Assembly: GCA_000447185.1 (NCBI GenBank)
Contig: KE647346.1
Span: 1-45,850, forward strand
Origin: Vairimorpha apis BRL 01
Taxonomy: Eukaryota; Microsporidia; Nosematidae
DNA: 45,850 nt
Reading direction: 5' to 3'
Below the pieces are notes generated by a model. It did not search any database. It was given only the letters and a program-made list of their open reading frames with translations, and was not told the origin of the DNA. Shown piece after piece: positions 22,186-33,632 of this stretch (position 1 is its first letter; every line of letters starts with the position of its first letter). The position numbers and the translations under genes are program-made.

Positions 22186-23436
22186 CTATTTCTTTTTTAA
22201 ATCTAAAATTTTAAAACCGATTTTTTTAGACTCTTTTTTGGGTTGAGAAAATTTTATATTTTGTTTACTTTCAAATTTAGGAAATAAAATCTGATTTTCT
22301 AATATTTTATAATATTTATTAATTTCTGTTTGAATATCTTCAAAATATAAATCTTTGAATAATTTTAATATATTCGGTCCATCGATCAAAAGTTTTAAAT
22401 CATCACAACCTTCATGAATAGATATATCTTTATTTATAATTTTTTCAATAATTTCATAAACTTGATCGTGATTATTTATTTTTAATCTACTAATTATCGA
22501 TTTTCTAACAAGCTGTTCTCGCCTAATTTTCATTATTTGTGATCTATCTAAAAAATCTGGAAAATTACTATCTTTTAATTCTTCTTTATCAAAAGAAATA
22601 TAACTTTTAATAGGTTTTGACAGATTAATGATTTTTGATTTAATGTTATTTTGAACATTTAAATATGTTGGATCCATAAATTGTGTATCATTATCAGTGA
22701 TTGATTTTATATCTTGCAATTTTATATTCTGTTTATGAAATTTTATTAAATGTTCAAAAAGTTCAGTCTTGTAAGGAAAAGCATAAGCCTTAATTTTTAA
22801 ACAATATTCTTGTGAACAACAATAATGAAAATTTTTAAAATGCTTTTCTAATTCACTAAAATTTTTATAAAATCTATTCTTATCTCCTAAAATATCACAA
22901 ACAGAACACATGATGTGCACTTGATTGCAATGTTGTTTGGCAGCAATTTCATCATAAAAATATTTTTTACAAAATTTACACCATACATGACCTTTAAAAC
23001 CATCCTCATTCAATTTACCTAATTTATGTTTTCTTAAAGTATTAATATCATATAAAATATATTCAAACCAAAATTGCTTTTTATTATCAGTGCACTCATA
23101 ACAAAGTAAATTTGCATGAACTTCACGATAGTGAGCTCTTAACATATAAGTGTCTTTACAAATATTACTACATTTTTTACATTTATGTATTAACAAATTT
23201 TTAGTATCTTCTTTACATTTAAGATTCTGATAAATTACATTTTTTTCTATAATTTCATTCAAATCAAAATCATTTAAACTTTTAATATAAGATTTTTTGG
23301 AAATTTGTTTACAAAGTGGACAATTTAAATTTTTATACAACATTAATAAACGTGTTCCACAATGATGACATACATTATGTTTACATTCATATTCAACTAC
23401 CATATTGGTATGGTTTAAACAAATTACACATTCCAT
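22186..23436 (-). CDS. Hel2/ZNF598-like RING E3 ubiquitin ligase
   Basis: E3 ligase that senses collided ribosomes and ubiquitinates 40S proteins in ribosome-associated quality control. The N-terminal RING is complete: C3, C6, C18, H20, C23, C26, C39, C42. It is followed by the family's series of C2H2-type elements: CKKCSNICKDTYMLRAHYREVH (about 85-106), CYECTDNKKQFW, WCKFCKKYFYDE with HCNQVH, and CSVCDILGDKNRFYKNF with HFKNFH. This RING-then-C2H2 order is characteristic. The uninterrupted frame of 416 residues is shorter than yeast Hel2 (about 640). Four Cs on the coding strand precede the ATG (GGGG 23439-23442 on the + strand). It ends about 150 bases from the Paf1 start, on the same strand. 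Confidence 0.86.
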   Translation of the reverse strand: MECVICLNHTNMVVEYECKHNVCHHCGTRLLMLYKNLNCPLCKQISKKSYIKSLNDFDLNEIIEKNVIYQNLKCKEDTKNLLIHKCKKCSNICKDTYMLRAHYREVHANLLCYECTDNKKQFWFEYILYDINTLRKHKLGKLNEDGFKGHVWCKFCKKYFYDEIAAKQHCNQVHIMCSVCDILGDKNRFYKNFSELEKHFKNFHYCCSQEYCLKIKAYAFPYKTELFEHLIKFHKQNIKLQDIKSITDNDTQFMDPTYLNVQNNIKSKIINLSKPIKSYISFDKEELKDSNFPDFLDRSQIMKIRREQLVRKSIISRLKINNHDQVYEIIEKIINKDISIHEGCDDLKLLIDGPNILKLFKDLYFEDIQTEINKYYKILENQILFPKFESKQNIKFSQPKKESKKIGFKILDLKKK

Positions 23437-23659
23437 TTGGGGTAAAAAAATAAATATGTTATGAGTTTAAAAAAAGTTTAATTTAAATTTTATAAAATTT
23501 TTAGTTTTTAATTTGTTTTTTATAAAATTTTAAAAAATTATCTAAATTAATTATTATTATTATTTTGTATTGAAATTAAGAATATTGTTAATTATAATTA
23601 TTTTATCAAAATAAATTTTTTTAATATATCCACTGAAAATTATTTTTTTTATATCATCG

Positions 23660-24301
23660 TTACAAAAATCCATCATTTCTATATGCACTTTGTCCTGCTA
23701 TTTTCCGCAACACAACTCTTTTTTTTCTATTTTTATCATATGAAGCATTATAATAATGAAACCAATTTTTTCCATTATCATAATAACAAATCCTTATTGT
23801 ATAATTTCCACGAGAATAATTTTTTGTCATAGCTACTCTATATGCTGCTTCATATGGAAGTTTATATGAATATTTAATAATTTCCCCCATATTAGAAACT
23901 ATTGGTTGATTATTCTTATCAACTTCCCAAAATTCCATTTTACTTCTACGTCTATATGTTGAATCTTTTTCGAGAACTCTTATTTTGTCACTTAAATCTT
24001 TAAGTCTTCTGTTAGGATCTAAATCATCCTTGTATTCTTTAAGAATAGCCGACCACCTTCCTTTACCAAATTTACGAACACCTTCTGCCAAAATTTTTTC
24101 TTCTTCTTCAGTCCATTTTATAGGTTTTCTTTTATTAGCATAATAAAATATAACTTCTGATTCGTTGCTCGTTTCATCCTGAAAGTTTTTAGTATCATCT
24201 TCTTGTGTTTCTGCTTTTAATTGTGTGTTTTTACCATCAGATTCGCTATTTGTACTTATATGTAATTCAATATCAGCTTGATTTATTGGTGTATTCGACA
24301 T
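23660..24301 (-). CDS. Myb/SANT telobox-type DNA-binding protein
   Basis: Nuclear DNA-binding protein with one Myb repeat at about residues 60-110. It starts KWTEEEEKILAEGVRKFGKG and its third helix contains RRLKDLSDKIRVL, close to the telobox signature (VDLKDKWRN) found in TRF/Tbf1/Taz1 telomere proteins. The N-terminal 50 residues are acidic and Ser/Thr-rich. The C-terminal ~95 residues contain a conserved-looking basic domain with several aromatic residues (YYDNGKNWFHYYNASYD) of unknown role. Uninterrupted frame of 213 residues; CCC precedes the ATG by four bases. Telomere or rDNA binding is inferred from the telobox; a general Myb regulator is the alternative. Confidence 0.7.
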   Translation of the reverse strand: MSNTPINQADIELHISTNSESDGKNTQLKAETQEDDTKNFQDETSNESEVIFYYANKRKPIKWTEEEEKILAEGVRKFGKGRWSAILKEYKDDLDPNRRLKDLSDKIRVLEKDSTYRRRSKMEFWEVDKNNQPIVSNMGEIIKYSYKLPYEAAYRVAMTKNYSRGNYTIRICYYDNGKNWFHYYNASYDKNRKKRVVLRKIAGQSAYRNDGFL

Positions 24302-24941
24302 TTAAGGGTTTTAAAAAATAAACTAACCTACTTTTTTATATTATAAATTTAATTTATGAATAATTAAAAATATATAGACAATTATTATTATATAATTTAA
24401 ATTTATAAATTTATATACTTAAAGATCTCTAAAAAATTAATTTATTATTTATCTATACGTTAAAACCTTGTTAAGATTTATTTAAGAAATTTGTGATATA
24501 TAAAACTTTAAAATTTTATAATGCAAGAAAAAAAACTTGTTTAAATATTTATACTTGTATATGAAATTTTTGTATAAACCATATAAGAAATATTATTTAA
24601 TTATTAATGTTAAATTTAAAAACTTAGAGAATACAATTTTGTTATTCATTATATTTAATAAAAAAGAGATTTTATATAATTGTATTTGTATTTCATGTGT
24701 ATATATTTTTTTGTTCATTTTTGTAATTTTATTATAATATACAGAAAATATATTAAATTATTAACATTACAATATAAAAAAGTTATTAAAAATAAAATAA
24801 TAAAATTTGCTTATATATTAAACTATTAATTTTTTCATACATACTTTTGAATATTTTACATATAAAATTTAGATTTTCTTTTATGATTATTCACAAAATG
24901 TAATTTAATTGTTTATTGTATAAAAAAATTTATTTATAATA
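24302..24941. other. Intergenic, no supported gene
   Basis: About 640 bases. A 66-codon open frame at 24537-24737 is hydrophobic and Tyr/Ile/Phe-rich, as chance frames here tend to be. It has no ATG at its first codon and no CCC signal, so I do not call it. Confidence 0.55.
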
Positions 24942-26491
24942 TTATGAAAAATCAATCTCTGGATGATGTCCAACACCGTCACACATATCATATACAATTT
25001 GAGCTATTCTTAATCCTAAAATATCAGCATCTTGTTGGTTAGGACATTCTGAATACACTCTTATAACGTCTTCTGTTCCAGAAGGTCTTATAAAAGCACG
25101 GCCTCCACATCGATCAACTTCCTCTTTTATGCTATCTTGCAGAGTTTTAGGAAATAAAACCTCATTTTTATCATTTACAGTAATTGACGATTTATCTCTT
25201 ACTTTAACAGTTAACAATCTACTTCCATTTTCTTTGTAACTTTTTATATTTTTAGTTGAGAAAATTATGCATTTAAAAACAAGTAAATTTGCTAAAGCGT
25301 CTCCTATACATGGATCAAATGTGTCTGCTAAAATTTGTAAAATTTTATGTTCTGGATCGTTGCCAGAAAAAAATATTTTTATAGCATTTTGAGAAAAAAT
25401 TACACTACCATGTCCATTGGGTTCAAAATATATACCTATATCATACTTTTTAGCAGCAGTTACAAAATTTTTTACACCTGTTTGTACCATCACAACTTCG
25501 AAATTATTTAAACAATCAAATACTCCACTGTTTGAATAAAATGATAAGACTACACCTATTTTTAGTCTAATATTTAATTTAATCAATAATTTTCGAATAT
25601 AATTTGCAATAATAACTGCTTGTGCATCACCATCTATGATATTGAAATTATTTTCCAATGTATAAAATATAAGTCTATCTGCATCACCATCAAATGATGC
25701 GAATAAAGTTTTTATATCAAAATTGTTAAATTTAAATTCATCAAAAATAGGTAATTGATTATTAGTTTTTACAAAATCAGCTCCACATTTTTCATTTAAT
25801 ACACCATTATCATCATTTATTATTGAAAAATTAAGTTTATTAATTTTATTTGTAATCACGCCATTCGCGGTATCAATAAAAATAGGTAAATCAATATCAG
25901 TTAATTTTCTTAATTTATCATATTTTTTAATTAAAGAATTAATATATTCATCTTTTTCAATTAATTCATTTTTAAAGTTAGACATTCTTACTAAATAATG
26001 CATTTCAGGAGTACTAACCTCACCATAATCTTCTACTATACAATTTACTTGCGATAAAACATTTTTTATATTTTCAATTATTGAAATTCCAGATTCTCTA
26101 TTATCTCTACCTAAAATAACATGTCCAGTAATTCCATCCTCAATATCACATAAATTGCTATTTTTTCTCAAAATTTTATTTAACATATTATAAAAATCTT
26201 TATCATCACAATTAACCAAATCGTCAGAACATTTTTCCCAAGATTTATCCAACATATTTCCGTTATGATCTATAAATTTAATACCATTATAATCCACAGG
26301 ATTATGACTAGCAGTAATCATAATACCTATTCTTTTTCCTGCAAATGAACAGGATCTTAAATAGGCTATAAAAGATGCTCTGGAAAGAATATTTACAAGA
26401 TCAGGAGTGTTTGATCTATAACCTGCAGTTCCATATGAAACGATTTGTTTTGGTTTTTTAAATTATCAGTAATTATTATTTTTTTCCTCAT
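24942..26491 (-). CDS. Phosphoacetylglucosamine mutase, AGM1 (one frame break)
   Basis: Interconverts GlcNAc-6-phosphate and GlcNAc-1-phosphate on the way to UDP-GlcNAc, needed for chitin of the spore wall and for glycosylation. All catalytic blocks are present: the phosphoserine loop ITASHNPVDYNGIK, the metal loop SFDGDADRL, the sugar loop YFEPNGHGSV, and the phosphate-binding RPSGTEDVIRVYSE near the C-terminus. The longest open frame begins at an internal Met, but in-frame sequence continues upstream (YGTAGYRSNTPDLV). One base missing in the six-T run at 26454-26459 joins it to ATG at 26489-26491, which is preceded by CCC (GGG 26497-26499) five bases away. Restored length 516 residues, normal for AGM1 and longer than the family of bacterial GlmM. 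Confidence 0.92.
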
Positions 26492-27677
26492 TCTATGGGC
26501 TATAAATAAATTTTAATTTAATATTTTGTTTATTTAAAAATCATAAATTTTAATAGTGATTTTTAAATAAAAAACAATTAAACTTAAAAAAAACTTTTTT
26601 TTGTAAATTAATTAAATTTTAAAATTTAAAAAAATTTATTTAGTTATATAAGTAATAAATATATTTAAGATATAAAGTGATAACATTTTAAACTTTCGCG
26701 CTTTTTTTTTAAAAAATTTATTTTAGATTTTTTTTGATTTTTGTGAAAATAATTTGATATATTTTTAAATTATAAATTTTTTTGATTTCAACTAAAATTT
26801 TACATCGTTTAAGAATTAAAATATCATCTTTAAAAAAAATTAAATTATAGTTATAATATTTTAAACATTTAGTTAAATTTTTTGATAATAATATTGTATT
26901 TTTGATTTTTTTATCTTTTACGACATTAAAAATTTATATTGACACTTTTTTTGATTATTAAAATCAAATCCAAAATATTTTAATAAAACTATCAAATCAA
27001 AATTTTAAATTTTTATTTAAATAAAAAAATGTATCAGTTTCTTTTTAATCAATTTTAATATACAAATCAATATTTTACAATTTTATAATTTCAAAATATG
27101 AAATTTTTAAATTTTAAATTTTTAAATTTTAAATTTTAAATTTTAAATTTTAAATTTTTAAATTTTAAATTTTTAAATTTAATCGTATTTATAGGTTTAA
27201 TATCAATTTTAGATTTTTTTATATAAAAATAAATCGATTATCATAAATAATTTTTAATTAATTTTCAAAAATATATATTTTATAAATTGATTATTATTAT
27301 TATTTTTAATATTTTAAATACAATGTTTATACCACACTCGAGCTTAATTTGAACTAATAATCATACAATATTATAATTAAAATAAATTAATATTGTTTAG
27401 ATTTAAAATGTTTTTGAAAAATATATAAAATTAGACTAATTAAATTGTTTTAAAAAAATATAGCATTTTAATCAAATTTAATAAATGAACATAATGCACA
27501 TATTATTAAAAATATAAGTAGATTAAAAATTAAAAAACTTTATTTTAAACAAAAGAAATAAAATTTTAAAAATTTTACAGGATTATAAATAAAATATTCA
27601 AATCCATTATTTTATAAATTTTTTTAAATTATCATTAATAATTTTAATAAAATATAAATATTTATTAATTCAATATT
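26492..27677. other. Intergenic, no gene seen
   Basis: About 1.19 kb of A/T-rich sequence without a coding-like frame. It contains a short simple repeat at 27095-27182. Confidence 0.6.
27095..27182. repeat. AAATTTT simple tandem repeat
   Basis: Roughly ten copies of an 8-9 base unit (AAATTTTA or AAATTTTTA). Each unit is self-complementary around AAATTT, so the tract could fold or bend strongly. Confidence 0.85.
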
Positions 27678-29026
27678 TCATAAATCTTGACTCCAAGGAT
27701 TTAATTCTTCAATTCTAATAACCTTCTTTTTTCCAGTTTCCTCTTTAGGTTTAATGTTTTTATTTTCAATATGTGCCTTAATTTCTAAATTGATTTCTTC
27801 TTTTTTCATACTAAAAAAAAATTCATAACAATTTGTCAAAGTAAAACACTTAATTTTTATAACATTTATACCTACAATTTTACTAAGTCCAATTTGAGAT
27901 TTATCTGAAATACTTATTATACAATTTTCTTTATCTAATTTAATAATTTTTTCTTTTAAATTTATACTTTTAATGTTATCAATTAATTTATCGATATTTA
28001 TACGTATTTCATCGTTTAAAAGTACCATATTTTTTTCATCGTTGTAGTTTAAATCATTCTTTTTTGAATCAAATATAGAAACTATGCTTCTATTTGCATT
28101 AGATTTTATTTTACAAAATAAATTTTTATATTTATGTAAAATTTTAGAATCTAAATTATTTAATTCAAATAAATGTACAAATTTAGATTTTGTAACAGAT
28201 ATAAATAAAAGCATCCAATCCGAAGTAAATCCCGTTTTTACTTTGCATAAACCATATTTAATAGGTTCAATATTTTTATAAATACAAATATCTTTTTTAA
28301 TAGTTCATTACTAATAGAATTAATTATCATTTCATACGAATTAATAATTTTACTTTCAATTATTTCCTTTGTATTAGCAGAACTAGTGTCGTAATATTTT
28401 TCATTTATTTCATAAGGAGAAATTTTTATATTTAAAAAGTCTAACATATTGTTAAATAAACCTTTTTGTGTCTTAATATAATTTTGTAATATTTGATAAT
28501 ATGTGTCTTGTGCAAATTGTAATTTGTCGCTGTATATTGAAATTTTTGTTGTAATTCGCATACTATTGTTTTCTTTTAAACTGTACATATTCTTTATAGC
28601 TATTTTTAATTTTATATCAGTCAACCATGGATCTTTCTCTCGTATCCAACTCTCAATATGTAATTTTTTACATTTTTCCAGTTCATTATAACGAGCTTCA
28701 TTCTGTAAAATGACTTCTGCTAGATCATTTTCAATCATTTTTATTTCATCATTTACTTGTATTAATAAATTTTCTAATTCCTTGCATATCAAATTTAAAT
28801 CTTTTGAAGTTTCTTCGTAAATATTACATTGTCTTTCATTAATTTCAACTATACTCGATAAATTGTTGTCATTCCAAGATTTATCCCTTGGAATTTGAAC
28901 AGCTTTATTTAAAATTTCAGATGAATTTTTATATAATTCATCTATTTGTTCTAAATATGATTTAAGATATATAGTTTTCATTTTTATAGTTATGTACATT
29001 GAAAGTATTTGTCGTACTTCTTCCAT
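27678..29026 (-). CDS. F-BAR-like protein with possible PH-like C-terminal domain (one frame break)
   Basis: Two adjacent frames form one 449-residue protein once a base missing in the five-T run 28273-28277 is allowed; the joint reads NIEPIKYGLCKVKTGF. The N-terminal 240 residues are long amphipathic helices, and EKDPWLTDIKLK (about 132-143) resembles the DPWL turn found in yeast Rho-GAP type F-BAR proteins. The following YGLCKVKTGFTSDWMLLFISV stretch, around 250-270, looks like the first strands of a PH domain. The basic C-terminus ends NPWSQDL. This order suggests a membrane-curving protein linked to actin or septins, but no RhoGAP domain is visible. The true ATG is at 29024-29026; an upstream TTG in the same frame is not a start. 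No CCC tract. Confidence 0.5.
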
Positions 29027-29612
29027 ATTACACAAAATAATGTTTTTTTTGTATCAAATGTTTCAAAATTTGCCAATTATAAAATAGTTTTAAAAATGAT
29101 TTTTCTGTTTTTATATTTAATTTAAAATTAATCTTATTTTAAATACAAATCATCATAATATAAAATTTTATATTTAATTACTTACATTATGTTTAAATAA
29201 TATTTATTAGTGAAAAAATATTTTTATTAATTTAATTTTAAATATTCTACTTAATGTTTATTATAAAAATTTGCAAATAAAAATAATTTTTTTTAATTTC
29301 ATAATAATAAATTATAGTATTAGATTTTTTATTGTGTTTTATCTATTTAGTTTTTAAATATATTTCATTAAAAGATAATTTTTATTATTGTAAAATTTTT
29401 AAACAATATAAACTTATTAAATATTGATTGAATGATTTTTTTATTACATTTTTACTATTCAAAATATAATTAAGTTTTTAAATAATAGTTTAATAGAAAA
29501 ATATAGTAATTTTAAAATTTTTTGACTTTTTATTATAAAATTTTATACATATAATATTTTTTAAAAATATAGTTAAAAATAATTTTTACAAAAGTAAAAT
29601 TTTATTTCGTAT
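29027..29612. other. Intergenic, no gene seen
   Basis: About 590 bases of A/T-rich sequence between the Polo kinase 3' end and the F-BAR-like start. Confidence 0.55.
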
Positions 29613-31028
29613 TTATTGTCCATCGAGACATTTTTTTATAATTTCAATACAATTTTCTCGCACCATTTTATCTAAGTTGCAAATTTTTAATCCCTTGTAA
29701 CATAACACTCTTTCTCCACCATTAGATATAATAACTTTATTATCATTACTAAAATCAAAAATTAGTGTGCTATCACTCATAACAAAAAGCAAACCACCTT
29801 TAATTTTTCTTATTTTAATAATAAATGCTTGTTTCATATCTTGAAATTCATAATCAAATTCAAATTTATCAATAAAATCTTCAAGTATTTTATAAAAAGG
29901 TAAAATGTCTTCAGGAATTTTTTCTACAAGATGTTCTTCTTGTAAAAATGTTTTTTTACCGTTAATTACATTTGCTTGTATATATAATAAGCTTTTTTTA
30001 TTAGGTTTTAACATTATATTTCTTTTATCATTAAAATAAAAACCATATGTGCCAGATTTTAATATGTATCCTATTCCTTTATATTTATTTAATGGAATAC
30101 TAAAAACAATATAATCATTTGTTATTTCTTGTTCTTTATATTTATTAGTTACTAAATTTTTATAAATTCTCAACAAAAAATGTTCTTTTTTATTTAAAAA
30201 TTTATGATTTAAAATTTCTTGAAGAGTTGGTCTTTCTAAAGGATCAAGTGTTAATATTTGATTAATTAGATCGATGGCAGCACTTGATAAATCACAATCC
30301 TGTGGAAATATATAATTAGTATGTTTGATTTCTTTATAAATTTCTTCTACTTTATCTTTTTGAAATGGTGGTACACCAATTAGCAATGTATATATAATAA
30401 CACCTACAGACCATATGTCTACTTCATATGAATGTCCTCCATCTTTGCCATACAGTACTTCAGGTGCTATATAATTGGGTGTGCCGCACATAGTTACCTT
30501 TCTTTCCCCATTTACAATTCTAGCACTTAATCCAAAATCACCAATTTTTATATTCAGCTTAGAGTCTAGAAATAAATTTCCTAATTTTAAATCTCGATGA
30601 ACTACATTACATTCATGTAAATAAATTAATCCAAGTACAATTTGTTTTACAAATTTAACAACATATCTTTCTTTTAACTTGCCATTACGTTTTAATAAAC
30701 TATCCAAAGCACCTTGTTCACACAGTTCGAGCAACATAAATACATACTCATCATTCTTAAAATATTTATACATTTTTACAACAAATTCATGATCTAAAGA
30801 ACTATGTATTTCTAATTCACTTTTAAGTTTTTCATGTACTTTTTTACTTTTTAGTTCTTTTAATTTTACTATTTTCATAGCATAAGAATCACCATCGTCT
30901 AAATGAACTAAATAACATTGGGCATATGCACCTCTCCCTAAATATTTCTTAAGTGTATATTTCGTTCCGGTTTCCGGATCAATTACAATCGTACCTATTT
31001 TAAAATATAAATCCACCTTTGAAGCCAT
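29613..31028 (-). CDS. Polo-like kinase (Cdc5/PLK1 type)
   Basis: Mitotic Ser/Thr kinase controlling spindle, chromosome separation and cytokinesis. The kinase domain (about 25-282) has the glycine loop GRGAYAQCYLV, AMKIVK, HRDLKLGNLFL, DFGLSAR and the activation segment VTMCGTPNYIAPEVL, whose Thr before M-C-G-T-P is the usual activating site. Two polo boxes follow: the first around GIGYILKSGTYGFYFND (about 317-333), the second around GGLLFVMSDSTLIFDFSNDNK. At 471 residues the linkers are short compared with PLK1 (603). In the first box the tryptophan that anchors phosphopeptides in PLK1 is not apparent, and the second box has NDNK where PLK1 has DHTK, so phosphopeptide binding may be altered (inferred from eye alignment). 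Uninterrupted frame; CCC two bases before the ATG on the coding strand. Confidence 0.93.
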   Translation of the reverse strand: MASKVDLYFKIGTIVIDPETGTKYTLKKYLGRGAYAQCYLVHLDDGDSYAMKIVKLKELKSKKVHEKLKSELEIHSSLDHEFVVKMYKYFKNDEYVFMLLELCEQGALDSLLKRNGKLKERYVVKFVKQIVLGLIYLHECNVVHRDLKLGNLFLDSKLNIKIGDFGLSARIVNGERKVTMCGTPNYIAPEVLYGKDGGHSYEVDIWSVGVIIYTLLIGVPPFQKDKVEEIYKEIKHTNYIFPQDCDLSSAAIDLINQILTLDPLERPTLQEILNHKFLNKKEHFLLRIYKNLVTNKYKEQEITNDYIVFSIPLNKYKGIGYILKSGTYGFYFNDKRNIMLKPNKKSLLYIQANVINGKKTFLQEEHLVEKIPEDILPFYKILEDFIDKFEFDYEFQDMKQAFIIKIRKIKGGLLFVMSDSTLIFDFSNDNKVIISNGGERVLCYKGLKICNLDKMVRENCIEIIKKCLDGQ

Positions 31029-31975
31029 GAGGGATTATAAAATATTTATTGTATAATTATGTATTCTGATGGTTAAATTTTATTGGTCATTTATATGGTG
31101 TTTTGATTTAAATATTAAGGGGAAAATTATTACGATGATATTTGATTATGTAAACCGATTAAAATGTTATTTTACAAAGTTTAAATTTTTAAAAAAAATT
31201 TAAAAATGTGTAAAAATAAAAATTTTTTAAAATATTTAATTATGATTTAAATATCTATATTTAAAACATTAATTATTTATAACATGATTTGATAATTTGA
31301 TTTTTATCATAAAAATTTAAAATTATATTATTTTAGATAATTTTTAAAAATAGTATAAAAATAATATCTAATAAGAAAAAAACCAGTTAAACAAACTTTT
31401 TTGCAGTAAAATATTTATTGATATAAATTACTATAATGAAAAATAAAAAAATTGATAATTTTAATATTTTAATGTAAGATATAATGTTTTTTGAAAAAAA
31501 AATTTATGATTTAAATTATAATATTTTAATGTAAGATAAACTGTTTTTTTATAAATTTTTTAATATTTACTATGTTATTTAATATTTTTGAAATAGTGTG
31601 TTTATAATTAACTTGTGTGAATTTATTATAACTTGAAATAAAAATTAAATATTTTAATAATTTGATTAATTATATTCATTTATAATTTTCATTTTAAACA
31701 AATATAAAGTTATAATATTAAAATAAAAAATACTTAATATGTATTTTTTAACTTATTAGCTTATAAATTTAAAATAATGTATTTTTAATATTAAAGATTC
31801 AACATGATAATTGAAATCTAAACTATATTTTTGTATATATAGATTTAGTTTATATATTAAAAAAAATTAAATATAACATAAAATTATAAAAATTATTTAT
31901 TATCATTAAAAATTTTATTTTAAAAAAATAAAAAATAAACAAAATATATTTTATTAATTAATACCCTTTTGAAGT
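31029..31975. other. Intergenic between divergent genes, no gene seen
   Basis: About 950 bases, A/T-rich. A 19-base segment (AATATTTTAATGTAAGATA) occurs twice, from about 31463 and 31520, 57 bases apart, suggesting a local duplication. GGG at 31031-31033 and CCC at 31964-31966 are the start signals of the flanking genes. Confidence 0.6.
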
Positions 31976-32464
31976 ATGAGTAAATTATTTTCCAAACAAT
32001 GTCTGTTTGATTCACTTAAAAATTTAACCGTTACAGAGGATCAAATAAGAACACTAGGTTTATATATAAAAACATTTAATGATGAACATTCTAATATACT
32101 TGAAGTATATGAGTACATATATGAAATATCTGCTATTCATCATAAGTTAGTACTTTTATATTTAGCAAATGAAATATTACAAACAGATAAAAGTATTGAT
32201 AAAAACAGTTTAGAATTGAAAAATAAACTTGTTACTTTTATTAAATTAAATTTTTATAAATCTAAAAATGAAGCAAAGAAATATCCACCACTTTTTAAGA
32301 AATTTTCTGATTTGGAAAAAGTATGGGAAGATCGAAATGTAATTAACTTTAATAGTAAATTTAATAAAGAAGAATTTTTTTTTGAGATTGATGGATGTAA
32401 CGGAAATGAAGAAGAGATAATTAAAGTAATGAATAAATATTTAGAAAAACTTAATAACAAATAA
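31976..32464 (+). CDS. CID-domain protein, Rtt103/RPRD1-like
   Basis: Protein that would bind the phosphorylated C-terminal domain of RNA polymerase II during 3'-end formation and termination. The 162 residues are essentially one CTD-interacting domain of eight helices. HHKLVLLYLANEILQTDK (about 56-73) matches the central CID signature (RKLTLLYLANDVIQNSK-like), and LEKVWEDRNVIN (about 112-123) matches the closing helix pattern (IWEERxV). The short acidic tail (EEEIIKVMNKYLEKL) may be a small coiled coil for dimerisation, as in Rtt103 and RPRD1. No RNA-recognition or zinc domain, so Pcf11 and Nrd1 are less likely. CCCTTTT at 31964-31970 precedes the ATG. Confidence 0.8.
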   Translation: MSKLFSKQCLFDSLKNLTVTEDQIRTLGLYIKTFNDEHSNILEVYEYIYEISAIHHKLVLLYLANEILQTDKSIDKNSLELKNKLVTFIKLNFYKSKNEAKKYPPLFKKFSDLEKVWEDRNVINFNSKFNKEEFFFEIDGCNGNEEEIIKVMNKYLEKLNNK

Positions 32465-32694
32465 AACTAATATGTTTAAGACTACAGATACAAATACTTA
32501 AGATGTTTATTAGATTTCTTATAGTGATAATTTTAAATAAAATTTTTATATAGCTATGTTATGTACTTTTTATATTTTTAAAAAATTTTTTATCTAGATA
32601 AATTTCACATAATTATGAAAGGAATAATAAAAAAATATTAAAAGGGAAAATTTAAATATTTTTGTTATATTAAAAGTTAAAATATTTCGTATGA

Positions 32695-32885
32695 TATTTT
32701 AATAAGTAAATGTAATGAGAAGTTGTAAATTTTTTAAAAAATTTGTGTAGATTTATATTTGAAAGTAGACCAATAATTAGTTTATAATCTTTTTTAAGTA
32801 AATATTAAAGAAAAGTTTTAAATTTTTTAAAAATTTATGTAGATTCATATTTTTAAGTAAATAAATAATTAGTTTCTAGTTTTTA
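32695..32885. repeat. Diverged tandem duplication, unit about 110 bp
   Basis: Two copies sharing AAATTTTTTAAAAA, then ATGTAGATT or GTGTAGATT, then AATAATTAGTTT in the same order. Each copy holds a perfect A/T inverted repeat able to form a hairpin. Confidence 0.6.
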
Positions 32886-33309
32886 TTTTTTATAAATAAT
32901 TAACTTTTATTTAATTTTTTATAACAAAATTTAACTTAAATCTAAAAAAAAATAAATTATTATTTTTTGTTTTATATTATCACTATGCTTTTTTTAATTC
33001 TTGAATATATGATTATAATAATAAAAATGTTAAATGCTTTGAAAATTTGATAATATAAATTAAAATTTTTGCTTTATTTTTTTATTTAAATAATTTGTTT
33101 GGCTTTTTTAAAAACTTTCTTTATACTTTTTTATTTAAAATTTTTTTAAACTTTTAATAAACAAAAATCATAAGTTTAAAATTTTTCATGTACAAATAAA
33201 TATTTAAGAGTGTATAAATCATTTTTTTAGTTTGAAATTTGCTGTTATTAAATTTTTAGGACTAATAATTTTTTTAAATTTTATAAATGTTCTTTTATTT
33301 AATTATTAA

Positions 33310-33530
33310 TAATATTACTTATTGCTTATTAAAATATTTTTAACAATAATTTTTTAAAAATAATTTTATAATTTAGATAAAATTTAAAATTATTCTTATT
33401 GCTATTAAAACTTTTTTAACAAAAAGTCATTAAATACAATTAAATGATTTTTTAAATAATAACTTTAATGTTATATATTCTTATTACTTAACAAAACGTT
33501 TTTAACATTTATATCTTTAATAATATTTTT
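33310..33530. repeat. Diverged tandem repeat, unit about 80 bp
   Basis: Three related copies around 33317, 33395 and 33479, each with a CTTATT-CT(A/T)...AAAA...TTTTTAAC core. The copies have drifted strongly, so boundaries are approximate. Confidence 0.5.
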
Positions 33531-33632
33531 TATAATATAACTTCATAATTTATAAATTAGTTTAAATACAATTCTTGGAATTATAAAAACATATTTAATT
33601 TTTAAATCAATAAAATAACCGTTAAAACCAAA

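Larger units (their letters stand above)
32465..33632. other. Intergenic with degenerate tandem repeats, no gene seen
   Basis: About 1.17 kb of A/T-rich sequence. Two diverged tandem duplications occupy much of it: one at about 32695-32885 and one at about 33310-33530. ACCG at 33618-33621 precedes the AC40 start. Confidence 0.6.

Noticed and set aside
24537..24737. 66-codon hydrophobic open frame
   Set aside because: No ATG at its first codon, no CCC tract, low complexity; hydrophobicity follows from T-rich composition.
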